64,000 nt of DNA from contig NZ_FNZM01000022.1 of the NCBI RefSeq assembly GCF_900109265.1, positions 1 to 64,000 of the forward strand, in the 5' to 3' direction. Made by a program: the position numbers and the translations under genes. Below, piece by piece: positions 51,418 through 60,873 of this stretch (its first letter is position 1; every line of letters begins with the position of its first letter). The DNA is from Paraburkholderia tropica (GTDB taxonomy: Bacteria; Pseudomonadota; Gammaproteobacteria; Burkholderiales; Burkholderiaceae). Under the pieces are notes generated by a model. The model was not told where the DNA came from. It searched no databases and saw nothing but the letters and a program-made list of their open reading frames with translations.

Positions 51418-52512
51418 TCACGGCGCATCCTGCACCCGCACGATGCGCGTCTTGTGCGTCTGCGGATCGCGCCAGACGAGCGTGGTCCGGTCCACCTCCG
51501 CGCGTTCCTGCTGCACGCTGCCGTGAATAAAGAAATAACTGGTGGTGACGTCGTACAGCGACGAATCGAGCGACACGCCGTCCATGCCCGCCGCCTCGAG
51601 CGCGAGCGTCACGTCGCTCATGTTGCGGAAAAACACGGTCTGGCGCGCGGCGACGAAGGTCTGCGCTTTCGCCAGCGTCATGCCCGGCACGATCGCGGCC
51701 AGCACCTCGGCGCTCGCGGTGTTCATGTTCACCGGCGTCGCGTTCGGCAGTACCGTAATGAACGGACGCAGCCGCGCCACCGCACCCGGCGTGAAACCGG
51801 GGATATCGAGCAGCGCGTTCACATCGGTCATCAGCAGCGATGCCGTTGCGCTGTGTTCGTCGTTGTCATCGTCGATGCCGGGTTGATCGGTGAAGCTGTC
51901 GCCGTCACCTTGCGTTTGCGAGGATTGCGCCGTCGACGCGCTGCCGCCCGACGTGCTCGCATTTTCGAAGCGCGTGGCCGAATGAGAAAGCCCCGAGCGC
52001 ACCGCCAACGCGGTCTTGTTCGCGAGTTGCTGGTTGATGCCGAGCAGTTGCAGCAAGCGCTGGAACGCCTCCAGTTGCGTGACGTTCACCTGCAGCACGC
52101 CCGGCGACGGATTCGACACGAGGCTGCGCAGATTGAAACGCGATTGCGCGTCTTCGACCGAGCCCGACAGCCAGGTCGATCCGACCTGGCCGCTACCCTC
52201 GTTCTCCATCCCGCCGAGAAAATGGCTCAACCGCGTGCGCGCCACGGGCGTGCTCCACAAGCCGCCCAGATAAGTTGCGGTCGGCATGGTGTCGGCTTCG
52301 GTGTGCAGGATCAGCCGCGTCCAGTCGAGCGCGCCGCGCGCGACCCATTGCGCCTGCACGATCAGCCGCTGGTCCTCGATGCGGCGGACCTGCACCTGCT
52401 CGCGCCACACGATGCCCGACACCATGACCGCCGATAGCGCCATGACCAGCAGCGCGGTGATGATGGCTGCGCCGCGTTCGCGCCGCTTTTTCAGGCGCTG
52501 CTTTAGCGGCAT
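51418..52512 (-). CDS. gspK: Type II secretion minor pseudopilin GspK
   Basis: A 364-residue GspK. The start at 52512 (MPLKQRLKKRRERGAAIITALLVMAL) gives the prepilin site RG/AAIIT, which lacks the Glu at +5 as expected of GspK, and a membrane helix after it. The large soluble domain includes DAQSRFNLRSLV and a later helix-hairpin-helix-like TDVNALLDIPGF. A Ser/Gln/Asp-rich loop (STSGGSASTAQSSQTQGDGD) interrupts it. Together with GspI and GspJ it caps the pseudopilus. It starts 2 nt after the gspJ stop. Genes gspL and gspM do not follow. Confidence 0.92.
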   Translation of the reverse strand: MPLKQRLKKRRERGAAIITALLVMALSAVMVSGIVWREQVQVRRIEDQRLIVQAQWVARGALDWTRLILHTEADTMPTATYLGGLWSTPVARTRLSHFLGGMENEGSGQVGSTWLSGSVEDAQSRFNLRSLVSNPSPGVLQVNVTQLEAFQRLLQLLGINQQLANKTALAVRSGLSHSATRFENASTSGGSASTAQSSQTQGDGDSFTDQPGIDDDNDEHSATASLLMTDVNALLDIPGFTPGAVARLRPFITVLPNATPVNMNTASAEVLAAIVPGMTLAKAQTFVAARQTVFFRNMSDVTLALEAAGMDGVSLDSSLYDVTTSYFFIHGSVQQERAEVDRTTLVWRDPQTHKTRIVRVQDAP

Positions 52513-52514
52513 CG

Positions 52515-53201
52515 TCACTCTCCCACCAGAAACGCGCGGTCGATGGGCCGCGCGAGCGACGACGACCGGATACTGACCTTGAACCCGGCCACGGCGCGCG
52601 GCAACGGCATCGCGGCCAGTTGCGGAATCGTCAGATTGTTGTCGTTGGTTTCGATGGCGTTGCGCACGTCTGCCATCTGCATCGTCCAGCCGCCTGGCGG
52701 CACGAACATACGGACCTGAATCTCGCCGACGCCACTCATGAGCGGCACCGCCGTCCACGTGCTGTCCGCGCCGCTGCGCATCGCACGACGCACCTGGCCG
52801 AAATTGCGCAGCGGCGGCGACGCATAACGCGTCACCAGCCCATTGGCGACCTCATAACGCACCACTTGAAGACGCGGCGCGCGATCCTGCCCGACCGCAT
52901 ACGTGCGCACGATCTGCAGGCCCGAGCGTTCGGCGACGATCGCACTGCCGCCGGTTTCGTCATCGGAGACCGCTTGCCGCGCGTCGATGCGCATCTGATC
53001 GAACAACTGCGCAAATACGCGCTCGTCGTCCATCGAACGCGAGATCGCATCGCGGCCGCGCGCGATGGCGTCGAGTCCGCGCCAGGAAAGCACGGCGACC
53101 ACCGCGAGAATCGCGATAGCCACCATCAGTTCGATCAGCGTAAAGCCGCGCGTACGCGCACGCGGTTTGGCGCGGCGTCTAGAGCGAGCGGTTATTTTCA
53201 T
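52515..53201 (-). CDS. gspJ: Type II secretion minor pseudopilin GspJ
   Basis: A 228-residue pseudopilin with the prepilin peptidase site TRG/FTLIELMVAIAI, including Glu at +5, one membrane helix, and a beta-rich C-terminal domain (segments RDAISRSMDDERVFAQLFDQ and GEIQVRMFVPPGGW). The start overlaps the end of gspI by 23 bp, and the stop is 2 nt before gspK. This tight arrangement indicates stoichiometric expression of the tip complex. Confidence 0.92.
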   Translation of the reverse strand: MKITARSRRRAKPRARTRGFTLIELMVAIAILAVVAVLSWRGLDAIARGRDAISRSMDDERVFAQLFDQMRIDARQAVSDDETGGSAIVAERSGLQIVRTYAVGQDRAPRLQVVRYEVANGLVTRYASPPLRNFGQVRRAMRSGADSTWTAVPLMSGVGEIQVRMFVPPGGWTMQMADVRNAIETNDNNLTIPQLAAMPLPRAVAGFKVSIRSSSLARPIDRAFLVGE

Positions 53202-53634
53202 CGTCGAGCATCGTCATGACTTGCGCCAGCGTTTCTTTGCGGCCTGGCGTCGTGACCGATATTTCCACGCGCCGGAATTGCGCGTTGGGCGTCGTGCTCA
53301 CACGCTGCGTACACATCAGCGCGAGATTGCCTTCGGAGCAATCGAACTGCCGCACACCAGGCGCGGGCCACGCGTGCGTGAGGCGCAATTCCGTCAAGGC
53401 GTTATCGGCCGTCCAGCCCGCGAGCATGCGCCGATGTAATTCGGCATCGCTCGACGCCAGATTGCCGACCGCGCGCAGCGAAGCCGCGAGCGCCACGGCA
53501 ATAATCGCAAGCGCGACGAGCACTTCGATCATCGTGAAACCGCGCGCGCGTCGATTGAAACGCCGGGATGCGCGCGTGGCCACGGATCCCGACGTGGCCT
53601 TTACGGAAACCGCACTCGAACACACTGCGCTCAA
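53179..53634 (-). CDS. gspI: Type II secretion minor pseudopilin GspI
   Basis: A 151-residue pseudopilin from the first possible start, a TTG at 53634 overlapping the stop of the peroxidase gene; a GTG at 53580 would remove 18 residues of the leader, so the true start is open. The prepilin site is ARG/FTMIEVLVALAIIAV, with Glu at +5. The rest matches GspI, with NALTELRL and a Cys pair (FDCSEGNLALMCTQ). It nucleates the pseudopilus tip with GspJ and GspK. Confidence 0.88.
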   Translation of the reverse strand: MSAVCSSAVSVKATSGSVATRASRRFNRRARGFTMIEVLVALAIIAVALAASLRAVGNLASSDAELHRRMLAGWTADNALTELRLTHAWPAPGVRQFDCSEGNLALMCTQRVSTTPNAQFRRVEISVTTPGRKETLAQVMTMLDDENNRSL

Positions 53635-55061
53635 TTCTTGTACCCGTCCGTCAACGTCTTCAGGAACGCGATGATGTCGTCGATATCCTGCTCGGACATC
53701 GCGGGTTTGTCGCCGAATTTACGATCGAACGGCGCGTCCGCCACATCGATATTCGCCGCGTATTTCGGCGGAATATCGTTGTACTTTTCCACCTTGCCCG
53801 CCGCATCGCGCGGATAGATCTTTTCCGGGCTCGTCTCGCGCAGATTATAAAAATCCATCACCTGTTTGAGGTCGCGATACACGCCGTTATGGAAGAACGT
53901 CTGACGCGTCGAGACATTGCGCAGCGTCGGCGTCAGGAACATGCCGCAATACTGCGTCTGAGTGGCGAGATCATGACGATAGGGACCGCAAACGCCCATG
54001 TCGAAAAACTTCGCGTCCTTGTTCTGCGCAAGCGCCGGATTACGCGGCACGCCCAATGCCTCGTATTGCGTATCGGTAAAGAGCGGCGGCAATCCATCGC
54101 GACCCGGCTGACTCAAATGGCAACCCGCGCAATTCGCCTTGTCCTGATTGTTGAACAGACGCAGACCGCGCAATTCCGCCGGACTCAAACGCGCTTTGCC
54201 TTCGAGCCATTCGTCGTATTTGCTGTTGAATTCATGGAACGAGGCATCTTCGATCTGATAGCGACTGACGGCCGACATCGCTTCATCGACCAACATCATC
54301 GGCGAATGCAGCATCGCCGGTCCAAAGAGCTTCTTCAGTTTCTCGGCATAACCGCCGCGCAATAATTTTTGAGCGACTTCGGCTTCGCTCGTATTCGCCA
54401 TTTCCACCGGATTGAACAGCGGCCCCATTGCCTGCGCCTGCAAGGTATCCGCGCGGCCGTCCCAGAACAGCCCGCCTTGCGGCACCATCGCGGGTGCGGC
54501 GGGCGCGACGCCGGCGTTCTTCTGCGCGCGCGCCACGCCTTGCGCCTGCTGTGCCGTATCGGTGAGGCTCACCGGCGTCGTGTCCATATCCACGGGATCG
54601 GGGCCGATGCTGAAGTTCGCCTGACGATACAGATAGGTCAGCGACGGCGGCGGCCGGTAACCCTCGAGCGTCAGATGCTCGCCGCCCAACTGCACGGCGA
54701 GCGCGTTCGGCGGACCATAAGCATGCTGAGGGCTATGGCACGACGCGCAAGACTGCGTACCCGACGCGGAGAGCGACGGATCGTAGAAAATCTGTTTGCC
54801 GATTTGCGCCAGCAAGCTCAATGGCGCATTCTGCGGCCGCATCAGATGAACCGGGTGGGGATTCACGCCAAACTCGTTTTCGAGCATTTCGCCGACGGCT
54901 TTCGGCATACGCTCCGGATGCATGAACGCGTAGGCCGCGCACGTCATCATCAGCAGAACGGCCAGCGCGCTCCAGAGCACGAGGCGATATCGGCGCGGCG
55001 CGCCCGCATTCTGCGAGCCATGCGCGGTCAACGGCGGAACAACATTCGAGCTTGAATTCAT
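53631..55061 (-). CDS. Di-heme cytochrome c peroxidase-family protein
   Basis: A 476-residue protein with a membrane anchor or uncleaved signal (LVLWSALAVLLMMTCAAYAF) and two CxxCH heme sites, CASCH and CAGCH, as in MauG/CcpA proteins. The segment QIGKQIFYDPSLSASGTQSCASCHSP (core GKQIFYDPSLS) is the N-terminal heme domain signature, and later LTPTLRNVSTRQTFFHNGV marks the C-terminal one. It may reduce H2O2 or oxidise a partner protein in the periplasm. It is located between a phospholipase C-like gene and gspI, all same strand, so it may be a partner or cargo of the secretion genes. That link is inference. Confidence 0.9.
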   Translation of the reverse strand: MNSSSNVVPPLTAHGSQNAGAPRRYRLVLWSALAVLLMMTCAAYAFMHPERMPKAVGEMLENEFGVNPHPVHLMRPQNAPLSLLAQIGKQIFYDPSLSASGTQSCASCHSPQHAYGPPNALAVQLGGEHLTLEGYRPPPSLTYLYRQANFSIGPDPVDMDTTPVSLTDTAQQAQGVARAQKNAGVAPAAPAMVPQGGLFWDGRADTLQAQAMGPLFNPVEMANTSEAEVAQKLLRGGYAEKLKKLFGPAMLHSPMMLVDEAMSAVSRYQIEDASFHEFNSKYDEWLEGKARLSPAELRGLRLFNNQDKANCAGCHLSQPGRDGLPPLFTDTQYEALGVPRNPALAQNKDAKFFDMGVCGPYRHDLATQTQYCGMFLTPTLRNVSTRQTFFHNGVYRDLKQVMDFYNLRETSPEKIYPRDAAGKVEKYNDIPPKYAANIDVADAPFDRKFGDKPAMSEQDIDDIIAFLKTLTDGYKN

Positions 55062-55161
55062 GGCGAGAACAACGAAAAGATAAACAGCAAAAGTGCGAAA
55101 AGCGAGTCGGCGTCCTGCGCCAACCCGCTGCTCAGACCACGCGTCGAGCGTGGCCGTGCCG

Positions 55162-56889
55162 CTAGTTCGTCACCGATATGGCCGGCGCCGAAGACAGCTT
55201 CGTGCCGTAGTTCGAATCCAGATACAGCTTGCCGGTATTGCCACTGCCGCTGAAATTGAACATCGCGGTGATACTGCCCGCCGTATCGTCGAACGAACCG
55301 CTGCCGATGCGCGTGCCGCCCAGCCAGTTGTCTTCGATAAAGCGCGTGACCGACGCCTGCGTAATCGCCGTGCTATCCACGTAATTGCTGCGCGCCCACG
55401 GCGAAATCACGATGAACGGCGTGCGCGTGCCCGGGCCGCAACGGCCGTTGACCGGCGAACCCGTCACGCCCAGCGGCGCCGTGCCCGTACCGCAGGTGCT
55501 CGTGCCGTTCAGGTAGTCGTTGCTCGAATACGAGGAACTCGTCGGCGTGATGTACTGGTGGTCGTACCAGCCGTCCGAATCGTCATAGGCGATGATGACG
55601 GCCGTGTTCTTCCAGTCCGGCTGTTCTTCGAGGAAGTTCACGACGTTGGTCACGAACGCCTGCTCGTCGAGCGGATCGGAATTACCCGCGTGCGCGTCCT
55701 GCACCGCCGGCGCCTTCAGGAAACTCACCGACGGGAAATTGCCGGCCTTCACCGCCGTGTAGAAGTCGTTGATGTCGTACTGGTGATGCACCGGCGTGGA
55801 CGTGCTGTCCTTCGGTTCGGTGTAGCCGATATAGGCCGTCGAGGTCGGGCGCGTGTGCGCGGGATTCGAGGTCGTCGTGTAGTACTGGAACCACGCGTGG
55901 TGCGGCACATAATCGACAATCGACGAATTGAGCACCGACGAATACGTGCTGCGCGTGCAGCCGGTCGTGCCGTTCGCGTTGACGGTGTCCAGATTGAAGC
56001 CGCCCATGAAGCCGCCCCACGTAATGCCCGCCGAATTCAGCAGATCGCCGATATTTTTGTTCGACGACGACATCGCGGCCGTGACCGTCGTGCTGCTGTC
56101 GTTCGAGATCGTGCAGGCGTCGTTGGTGGGATCGAGGTCGCCAATCAGCGAGAAGCCGTCCGCGCCGTCGGCAATCGCCTGCGTGCTCAGCGACGTGCCG
56201 CTCGAAATGGTCGTGCTGTTGGTGCTCGTGCCCGTCGTCAAGGTCACACCGTTGGTCTGACCGGAGATGACTTCAAGCGCGCCCGGCGTGGACGGACCGA
56301 ACGTGCCCGTATAGGCGTTGTCGTTCATCGCGAACTGCTGCGCGTAGTTCCACATCGCGGTGACGGTATTGCCGTCGAAATAGCCCATCACCATGCCCTT
56401 CGTGTCGAACACGCCGGAGCCGGTCGTGGTGGCTTTACCCGTGTAATACGGGAATTCGTCCATCGCGCCGTTGTCTTCGGCTTCCTGCTCGGGGCTGTAA
56501 TTGTGGTTCTGCGAAGCGGTATTCGCCTGCGAACGGTCGATACGGAACGGCTCGAGATAGGCGGCCGTAATGCCCGAAATCGTGAGATTCGTGGCATTGT
56601 ATGAATTCGGGTTGTCGGTCAGCAGCGTGGTGGTCAGGCCATTGACCGTCGGCGTGCCGGAAGCCGCCGTGAAGGCCGGCTCGCCCGACGGATTATCCGC
56701 GTTCGGATAAGTCCCGAAGTAATGATCGAATGACTGGTTCTCACCGTAGATCACCACGAGATGCTTGATCGGCGTCGCGGTGGTCAACGCATCTTGCGCG
56801 CTGACGGTGGTGCTGTTCGTGCTGCTGCCGCACGCGGCTAGCCAGCTTGCAATCGCAGCCAGTGCGATGGCTGTCACTTTTCGGCGCAT
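55162..56889 (-). CDS. Phosphoesterase-family lipoprotein (phospholipase C/acid phosphatase AcpA type)
   Basis: A 575-residue protein with a lipoprotein signal (RRKVTAIALAAIASWLAAC; Cys about 20). The catalytic domain opens IKHLVVIYGENQSFDHYFGTYPNAD (core ENQSFDHYFG), the signature of non-hemolytic phospholipase C and AcpA, with metal-binding residues later in IIAYDDSDGWYDHQYI and near HAGNSDPLDEQ. The start is ATG at 56889 with AAGGGG at 6-7 nt. It probably hydrolyses phosphodiesters or phosphomonoesters outside the inner membrane. Proteins of this family are typical T2SS substrates, and gspIJK and gspD flank it. Confidence 0.9.
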   Translation of the reverse strand: MRRKVTAIALAAIASWLAACGSSTNSTTVSAQDALTTATPIKHLVVIYGENQSFDHYFGTYPNADNPSGEPAFTAASGTPTVNGLTTTLLTDNPNSYNATNLTISGITAAYLEPFRIDRSQANTASQNHNYSPEQEAEDNGAMDEFPYYTGKATTTGSGVFDTKGMVMGYFDGNTVTAMWNYAQQFAMNDNAYTGTFGPSTPGALEVISGQTNGVTLTTGTSTNSTTISSGTSLSTQAIADGADGFSLIGDLDPTNDACTISNDSSTTVTAAMSSSNKNIGDLLNSAGITWGGFMGGFNLDTVNANGTTGCTRSTYSSVLNSSIVDYVPHHAWFQYYTTTSNPAHTRPTSTAYIGYTEPKDSTSTPVHHQYDINDFYTAVKAGNFPSVSFLKAPAVQDAHAGNSDPLDEQAFVTNVVNFLEEQPDWKNTAVIIAYDDSDGWYDHQYITPTSSSYSSNDYLNGTSTCGTGTAPLGVTGSPVNGRCGPGTRTPFIVISPWARSNYVDSTAITQASVTRFIEDNWLGGTRIGSGSFDDTAGSITAMFNFSGSGNTGKLYLDSNYGTKLSSAPAISVTN

Positions 56890-57194
56890 CAAAATCCCCT
56901 TCTTTTACGTTGATTTACTGTTTTTGAATGACCACTGCTTCGCTCTTTTCGCAGCGCGGGAATGATGCATTGCCAATGTGACGTCGAAACGTATCGAATA
57001 TTTCAGGTACAACACCGGTTATTCACGATTCTTTCCAGATGCATTCCTTCCAAAAAAATACGGGTTTGAAAGCGTAAAAGCGTGCTGCGCGTTGTCATGT
57101 TTCCAAGCAATACTGCGCTTCGCGCAACGAGATTTAAACCGTTGCGCGATCAACGACGTAAGAACACGAGTTAATCAATCAGGAGGAGCGTCTC
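56890..57194. other. Divergent intergenic region
   Basis: A 305-bp, comparatively AT-rich gap between the phosphoesterase gene and the small Pro-rich gene. It should contain both promoters. I see no recognisable operator. A Pho-box (CTGTCAT-type direct repeats), which one might expect before a phosphatase, is not evident. Confidence 0.4.
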
Positions 57195-57455
57195 GTGAAG
57201 TTCAAAGCCTTGATTGCATGCGTTGTATTGGGCGGTGCCGCCGTGAGCGCCATGGCCCAGTCCTATCCGGGCGGCGGCGATTCAAACGGTGCGCCGCCGC
57301 GTCCGCCGTGCGGTGTTCCGCCGCCTGGACCGCCGCCGGGCCACCCGCCGTCCGACGACGCCAACTCGCATTTCGACGGCGCCACGCCGCCGCATCATCC
57401 GGATGGTCCTCCGCCCAACGGGCCGCCGCCCGATTGCCACCAGAGCGCGAATTGA
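57195..57455 (+). CDS. Small secreted proline-rich protein
   Basis: An 86-residue protein from a GTG start preceded by AGGAGG, one of the strongest ribosome sites in the window. The signal peptide MKFKALIACVVLGGAAVSAMA is cleaved before QSYPGGG. The mature 65 residues are about one-third proline with several PPPGPPPG and PPNGPPPD units, His and Asp residues, and two cysteines. It is probably disordered and periplasmic or secreted. It lies between the phosphoesterase gene and gspD. No family recognised. Confidence 0.7.
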   Translation: MKFKALIACVVLGGAAVSAMAQSYPGGGDSNGAPPRPPCGVPPPGPPPGHPPSDDANSHFDGATPPHHPDGPPPNGPPPDCHQSAN

Positions 57456-57764
57456 AGCGCACGCCGACCGCACCGGTCGGCGTTGGACACCTGCTTACGC
57501 TTTCCACCTATTCACTACATCCGCGTAATAAATAGCGGGCGAAATCATCGTGGATAGAAATATTCATTAATTTTCATTCCCACGAATCGTCACTGTTCAG
57601 CCACGCGAAAAAAATAGACTTCGTCGCTCCAGAGAATTCAGTCAGTTACGCCGCGCATGTCCGATTAGATTTCAGGCGACGCCCGCTTCACGCTCTCGTC
57701 AGCCGAAGCACCCCGTTATTCGCAGTGCGATTCAAACCTATTACCGTGGCTCGCCCCTAAGCCA
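57456..57764. other. Intergenic stretch before gspD
   Basis: A 309-bp gap. It begins with the hairpin at 57461-57483 and is otherwise AT-rich without a recognisable operator. It should hold the gspD promoter. Confidence 0.4.
57461..57483. terminator. Hairpin after the Pro-rich gene
   Basis: A perfect 10-bp stem, ACGCCGACCG / CGGTCGGCGT, with a 3-nt loop, 5 bp after the stop codon. No T-run follows, so termination is probable but not certain. Confidence 0.6.
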
Positions 57765-59915
57765 ATGCTTGCACACCTTCTCGACGCCCACGCGACCATG
57801 ACAGCTCTTCAACGCGATCCGGCGCCGCGCATTTCCGTATTGCGCTCGACCGCGGCGCGACTCGCCGCAGCCGCCTGCTTCGCCATTTACGCGCACGCCG
57901 CCGACGCTTCCGTCGTCATGAACTTCGCGCACGCGGACATCAGCGTCGTGGCGCGCGCAATTGGCGAAGCCACGGGCAAAACCATCATTGTCGACCCGCG
58001 CGTCAAAGGCCAGTTCGACCTGGTCTCGGCCAATGCGGTGCCCGACGACGAAGCGCTCAAGACCCTGCAATCGGCGCTGCGCATGCGCGGCTTCTCGCTG
58101 TTGCAGGACCACGGCGTGCTCAAGATCGTGCCGGAAGTGGACGCAAAGAATCAGGGCGTGCCGACTTACGTGGGCAATGAACCGGTCGCGCGCGGCGATC
58201 AGGTCATCACGCAGGTGTTTCAGCTGCATCGCGAGTCGGCCGCCACGCTGCAACCGACGTTGCGGCAACTGGTGACGCCCAACAACACAATCACCGCGAA
58301 CGCAAGCAACAACACGCTCGTCGTGACCGATTACGCCGACAACGTGCGTCGCATCGCGACCATCATCGCGGGCATGGAAGCGGCGTCCGCGCCGCACATC
58401 GCGGTCGTGCAACTGAACTACGCCGACGCCACCGATGTCTCCCAGCAAGCCACGAAAATGCTGGATCTGAGCGGCATCGGCAATAACGATCCGACGCAGA
58501 AAGTCGTGGTCACGCCCGACACGCGCAGCAATGCGGTGTTGTTGCGTTCGAGCAGCGCGGCACGGCTGGACGAAGCGCAATCGCTGATCGTCAAGCTCGA
58601 TACGCCCACGCGCGCGCCCGGCAATATCCATATCGTCACCTTGCGCAATTCCGATGCGACCGATCTCGCCAAGACGCTGCGCCAGATCCTCGGCCAGTCA
58701 AGCGGCAGCAGCGATTCGCTCGCGAGCGCGCTCGGTAGCAACGCACAGAGTTCATCGGGGCTGCCCAACAGCAATGGATCGTTGCCGCCGTTGCCGAGCG
58801 GATCGGATACGTCGTCGACCAAGAGCACGAGTTCGTCCACTTCGGGCAATTCGAGCGGCAGCGGTTCAGCGGATGCGCATTCCAGCGACGATCAAAGCGA
58901 CAAAGGCAGCAACGAAATCGTCGCCGACACGTCGACTAATTCGCTGATCATCACCGCGCCCGATCCGGTGTTTCGCAATCTGAGCACCGTGATCGCGCGA
59001 CTTGATCAACGCAAGGTTCAGGTCTATATCGAATCGCTGATCATGGAAGTCACCTCGGAAAAAGACGGTGAATTCGGCATTGAATGGATGACGACATCCG
59101 GCCTTGAATCGCTGGCTGAAACCACGACCGACGTGGGCGTGGTGGCGGGATTCGGCAATATTCTCGGCACCAAGGGCTTATTTCGCGCGCTGCAAACGAA
59201 TTCCGATGTGAACGTGCTGTCCACGCCGAGTCTCGTCACGCTCGACAATCACGAGGCGCGCATTCTCGTGGGCAGCAACGTGCCGATCGAATCCGGTTCG
59301 TATTCCACGAGTTCGTCGAGTTCATCGGCGGCGAATGCGTTCAATACGTATTCGCGCACCGACGTCGGCATTATTCTGAACGTGAAGCCGCGCATCAACG
59401 AAGGCGGCACGGTCACCATGCAGGTCTATTCGGAAGATTCGAGCGTCGAGAGCGGCACCGGCGATCAATCGGGCGGCTATACCATCGACAAGCGTTCGTT
59501 GCAGACCACCATTCTCGCGGACGATGGGCAGATCGTGGCGCTCGGCGGCCTCATCAGCGACAGCTATACGAACGGCAACACGCGCACGCCGTGGATCTCG
59601 AAGATTCCGGTGCTCGGCGCACTGTTCCGGCACGAAACCAAGAGCCGCGAGAAGAAGGATCTGCTGATCTTCCTGCGGCCCGTCATCGTGCGCGACGGCG
59701 CGACACTTCAGGCCATCGCCGCCGATCGTTATGGCTATATGCAGGCGCGCTCGGCCAACTACAAATCCGATAACTGGCTGGTCAAGGACGACACGGTGCC
59801 CGCGCTGCCCGCCCTGCAAGGGCACGACGGCGAGATCGTCGATCTGACCCGCGTGCGCCGCGCGGCGGTTCTGCCGCCCGCCACGGACGGCGTGCCGCCC
59901 TCCATCGCGCCGTAA
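57765..59915 (+). CDS. gspD: Type II secretion outer-membrane secretin GspD
   Basis: A secretin of up to 716 residues (ATG at 57765; ATG at 57798, MTALQRDPAP, is equally plausible and neither has a good ribosome site). A signal sequence ends near YAHAAD. N0 (VVMNFAHADISVVARAIGEATG) and three N domains follow, with a Ser/Gly-rich insert of about 70 residues (LPSGSDTSSTKSTSSSTSG region) before N3. The secretin core has VGSNVPIESGSYS and DVGIILNVKPRINEGGTVTM, and ends at LLIFLRPVIVRDG. It forms the outer-membrane pore. It lies opposite the gspIJK genes, separated by the cargo-like genes. Confidence 0.93.
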   Translation: MLAHLLDAHATMTALQRDPAPRISVLRSTAARLAAAACFAIYAHAADASVVMNFAHADISVVARAIGEATGKTIIVDPRVKGQFDLVSANAVPDDEALKTLQSALRMRGFSLLQDHGVLKIVPEVDAKNQGVPTYVGNEPVARGDQVITQVFQLHRESAATLQPTLRQLVTPNNTITANASNNTLVVTDYADNVRRIATIIAGMEAASAPHIAVVQLNYADATDVSQQATKMLDLSGIGNNDPTQKVVVTPDTRSNAVLLRSSSAARLDEAQSLIVKLDTPTRAPGNIHIVTLRNSDATDLAKTLRQILGQSSGSSDSLASALGSNAQSSSGLPNSNGSLPPLPSGSDTSSTKSTSSSTSGNSSGSGSADAHSSDDQSDKGSNEIVADTSTNSLIITAPDPVFRNLSTVIARLDQRKVQVYIESLIMEVTSEKDGEFGIEWMTTSGLESLAETTTDVGVVAGFGNILGTKGLFRALQTNSDVNVLSTPSLVTLDNHEARILVGSNVPIESGSYSTSSSSSSAANAFNTYSRTDVGIILNVKPRINEGGTVTMQVYSEDSSVESGTGDQSGGYTIDKRSLQTTILADDGQIVALGGLISDSYTNGNTRTPWISKIPVLGALFRHETKSREKKDLLIFLRPVIVRDGATLQAIAADRYGYMQARSANYKSDNWLVKDDTVPALPALQGHDGEIVDLTRVRRAAVLPPATDGVPPSIAP

Positions 59916-60081
59916 CCCGCCGGCGAACCAACCCGGCGCGGCCGCCAGGGGCCGCGGCGCGCGCAAATAGCGCGGCGGCACATCCTTAGCAGAAATCCTT
60001 CGTTTGCGGCCCAGGCGGCGTTGCCTACACTGCGGATCATCTTGTCATAACCAGTCCGCGATACGCCGCCCCCACAAGCCG

Positions 60082-60873
60082 ATGGCCAATACCAATCTCG
60101 TCGAGCTGGCGCCCCAGCCGCTCTATGCGCAGATCAAGGAGACACTGCGCGCGCGCATTCTCGACGGCGCTTATCCGCCGCACAGCCGCATGCCGTCCGA
60201 ACACGAACTCTGCGCGATGTTCGGCGTGAGCCGTATCACCGTGCGTCAGGCGCTCGGCGACCTGCAAAAAGAAGGGCTCGTCTTCAAGCTGCATGGCAAA
60301 GGCACGTTCGTCTCCAAGCCGCGCGCGTTCCAGAACGTGACTTCCCTGCAAGGTTTCGCGGAAGCGATGTCGTCGATGGGCTACGAGATCGTCAATCAGT
60401 TGCGGCGCTTTCGCGTGACGAAAGCCGACCGCCATATCGCCGCGAAACTCGGCCTGCCTGAAGGCGCGAACGTGACCGAAATTCGCCGCGTGCGCCTGCT
60501 CAATCGCGAACCCGTTTCGCTCGAACTCACGTGGTTGCCCGAGTCGCTCGGCAAGCGTCTCGCGAACGCCGATCTCGCCACGCGCGACATCTTTCTGATT
60601 CTTGAAAACGATTGCGGCGTCGCGCTCGGCCACGCCGATGTGTCGATCGACGCCATGCTCGCCGACGATGAAATCGTCAACGCGCTGCGCGTGGAAGAAG
60701 GCAGCCCCGTGCTGCGCATCGAACGCACCACGCACGACGCGCAGGGCACGCCGATCGACTTTGAATATCTCTACTTTCGCGGCGACGCATTCCAGTACCG
60801 CTTGCGCGTGGACCGCGAGAAAGCCGCTCAACCGCGAGCGCGCGGCCGTTCGCAAACGAGGAAAACGCAATGA
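60082..60873 (+). CDS. GntR-family regulator, HutC/UTRA subgroup
   Basis: A 263-residue regulator with an N-terminal GntR wHTH (about residues 10-75, PLYAQIKETLRARILDGAYPP and FGVSRITVRQALGDLQKEG) and a C-terminal UTRA ligand domain (about 95-245, ending IDFEYLYFRGDAFQYRLRV). The start at 60082 (MANTNLVELAPQPLY) is the first ATG that fits the family. Its stop overlaps the start of the next gene by 4 bp (ATGA), so it is the first gene of the flavoprotein-ferredoxin-HEAT operon and probably autoregulates it. Confidence 0.93.
   Translation: MANTNLVELAPQPLYAQIKETLRARILDGAYPPHSRMPSEHELCAMFGVSRITVRQALGDLQKEGLVFKLHGKGTFVSKPRAFQNVTSLQGFAEAMSSMGYEIVNQLRRFRVTKADRHIAAKLGLPEGANVTEIRRVRLLNREPVSLELTWLPESLGKRLANADLATRDIFLILENDCGVALGHADVSIDAMLADDEIVNALRVEEGSPVLRIERTTHDAQGTPIDFEYLYFRGDAFQYRLRVDREKAAQPRARGRSQTRKTQ

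Noticed and set aside
52513..52758. N-terminal extension of gspK by 82 codons
   Set aside because: It would overlap gspJ and precede the prepilin signal, which must lie at the N-terminus; ATG at 52512 is the sensible start.
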